A stretch of 5,847 nucleotides of DNA from Ruminococcaceae bacterium UBA3451 (GTDB lineage: Bacteria; Bacillota; Clostridia; Oscillospirales; Acutalibacteraceae), in NCBI GenBank assembly GCA_002378845.1, contig DFRY01000029.1:15575-21421 (forward strand), read 5' to 3'. Position 1 is the first letter of the stretch, and the number at the start of each line of letters is the position of its first letter. The position numbers were made by a program, and so were the translations under genes. Shown piece by piece: positions 5,084 to 5,847 of the stretch. The notes under the pieces are model-generated. The model was not told where the DNA came from. It made no database searches and saw only the letters and a list, made by a program, of their open reading frames with translations.

Positions 5084-5668
5084 ATGTTTGTTCCGAATGA
5101 ACCAAAATTTTTTTGCAGTCCTCCAAATCCCCCCGATGCCATCGAAAAAAGCGTGAATATTCCAATTGAGTTGTACGAATCGGAACGGGGCAAATACTTT
5201 ATTGGTTATGCGGATAACCTGACGCTCGGAAACGGCACCAGCGCCTGGGCAAGGCTTTACAATCCATGCCATTCCGGCGTGAACCTGTATGTGAACGTAT
5301 GGACCGTAACAGAGGTTTCGGACTCGCCGTTCCGCGCCCAGTTCTGGTTTAATGCCACCCCTCCGGGAACGCCCACGGATTCGCCGCTTGTTACCCCGTC
5401 CAACACCGCTTACCGCCCGATTCCGAAACCAAAAGTAAAACTGCAGCTTGCTTCGAATGTGACCGGAGAACCGGTTGGCGGAGTGAAAGCGTTCGTTCGC
5501 AGGGGCGAACCGACGACGACTGTAGTTGAAACGGAAAACGGAAAGCTGATTTTCCCGCCCGGCGGTTCTTTTCTGGTATTTCTTTCTTTACTGGAAAACG
5601 TGACAGCCCCGGCCGACGGAAGAATCGCTTTCGGCTGGTGGGAAGAACCCATTCAAACTTTCCCGTAA
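5084..5668 (+). CDS. Beta-rich cytoplasmic protein resembling DUF6143, 194 residues
   Basis: The protein has no signal peptide or membrane segment and looks all-beta. After a Pro-rich start (residues 1-25) come a segment I-P-I-E-L-Y-E-S-x-R-G-K-Y-F-I-G-Y-A-D-N-L (about 26-46), LGNGTSAW and the strand SGVNLYVNVWTVTEVSDSPF (64-83), a linker with PSNTA and PKPKVKLQ, then GGVKAFVRR (132-140), the turn FPPGGSF (157-163) and a C-terminal AFGWWEE (182-188). These motifs match my recollection of DUF6143, a family of Firmicute proteins of unknown role; the match cannot be confirmed here. The start ATG 5084 follows AAAGGTGA, with AGG 7 nt upstream. It is monocistronic: its own promoter precedes it and a bidirectional terminator follows 24 bp after the stop. 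No catalytic residues are suggested. Confidence 0.85.
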   Translation: MFVPNEPKFFCSPPNPPDAIEKSVNIPIELYESERGKYFIGYADNLTLGNGTSAWARLYNPCHSGVNLYVNVWTVTEVSDSPFRAQFWFNATPPGTPTDSPLVTPSNTAYRPIPKPKVKLQLASNVTGEPVGGVKAFVRRGEPTTTVVETENGKLIFPPGGSFLVFLSLLENVTAPADGRIAFGWWEEPIQTFP

Positions 5669-5692
5669 GAAGTTACTCAAAAAGAAACAAAG

Positions 5693-5744
5693 CCGTACTA
5701 TCCACGGAAGATACCATTTCCATAGACAGTACGGTTTCTTTTTT
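5693..5744. terminator. Bidirectional terminator between the DUF6143-like gene and the right-edge gene
   Basis: Arms 5693-5709 and 5718-5734 flank an 8-nt loop. On the plus strand the basal 7 bp (CCGTACT/AGTACGG) are perfect and are followed by TTTCTTTTTT (5735-5744). On the minus strand the hairpin is followed by CTTTGTTTCTTTTTG (5678-5692). It sits between the 3' ends of two convergent genes and can serve both. Three non-Watson-Crick positions are A-C mismatches in the plus transcript but G-U wobbles in the minus transcript, so the minus-strand hairpin is continuous over 17 bp. Confidence 0.88.
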
Positions 5745-5746
5745 GT

Positions 5747-5847
5747 TTATCCGTCTTTTTCGGCCAGCGCTTCCTTAATTTGCGGAATGGAAAGGCCCTC
5801 GGTCTTACGCTTTTTAATAAAAAGAATCCGCTCCACGGTCTCTTCCC
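5747..5847 (-). CDS. 3' end of a helix-rich gene, probably a small MerR-type regulator (cut by right edge)
   Basis: Only the last 32 residues and TAA stop are in the window. They start EETVERILFIKKRK, continue TEGLSIPQIKEAL and end AEKDG. The pattern of a helix with I-L-F-I-K followed by K-T-E-G-L-S-I-P-Q-I-K-E-A-L is typical of the last two helices of a MerR-family DNA-binding domain (E-x-I-x-x-I-x-x-x-R-x-x-G-x-S-x-x-x-I-K-x-x-L). Stopping right after it would make a short, HTH-only protein without an effector domain, if the MerR reading is right. Reading frame and stop are clear; the family is a moderate-confidence guess. The stop codon is 3 bp from the U tract of the bidirectional terminator's plus-strand side. 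Confidence 0.6.
   Translation of the reverse strand, partial: EETVERILFIKKRKTEGLSIPQIKEALAEKDG

Overview
The window reads as chromosomal DNA of an endospore-forming, moderate-GC Firmicute (Bacillota), most likely one of the Clostridia. The evidence is a LysM/GH18 spore-cortex glycosidase of the YaaH/SleL type behind a sporulation-type promoter, an Lsa/CplR-like ABC-F ribosome-protection ATPase, a small beta-rich protein resembling the Firmicute DUF6143 family, strong AGGAGG-like ribosome binding sites and canonical SigA promoters. No insertion sequence, CRISPR array, tRNA, rRNA, phage gene or integration site is visible.

Layout. Bases 1-687 (minus) hold the N-terminal half of the LysM-LysM-GH18 protein, which runs off the left edge. 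Bases 688-912 are intergenic and contain a SigE/SigK-like promoter for that gene and the rho-independent terminator of the gene upstream. Bases 913-1236 (minus) encode a YbjQ/UPF0145 protein whose SigA promoter has its -10 box inside a triple 7-bp tandem repeat. Bases 1315-2793 (minus) encode the ABC-F protein. Bases 2794-3210 form a 417-bp divergent control region. It carries a near-consensus SigA promoter and a leader of about 270 nt for the ABC-F gene, with a 6-residue upstream ORF, several hairpins and a 12-bp intrinsic terminator just before the ABC-F ribosome binding site. It also carries an opposite-facing promoter for a lipoprotein gene. Bases 3211-4239 (plus) encode that lipoprotein, which has six Asp-box (BNR-type) repeats. 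Bases 4346-4906 (minus) encode an unrecognised 186-residue protein with a probable winged-helix segment. Bases 5084-5668 (plus) encode the DUF6143-like protein. A bidirectional terminator follows, and the right edge cuts through the 3' end of a minus-strand gene that looks like a small MerR-type regulator.

How it fits together. The genes look like independent units rather than one pathway. The best-supported regulatory story is the ABC-F gene. Its leader has the architecture of ribosome-mediated transcription attenuation, in which a drug-stalled ribosome on a short upstream ORF would let RNA polymerase pass a premature terminator. Members of this ABC-F group protect ribosomes from lincosamides, pleuromutilins and streptogramin A, so an antibiotic-inducible intrinsic resistance gene is the likeliest reading. 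The GH18 gene belongs to the spore programme. The YbjQ, lipoprotein, winged-helix and DUF6143-like genes have no assignable pathway from sequence alone.
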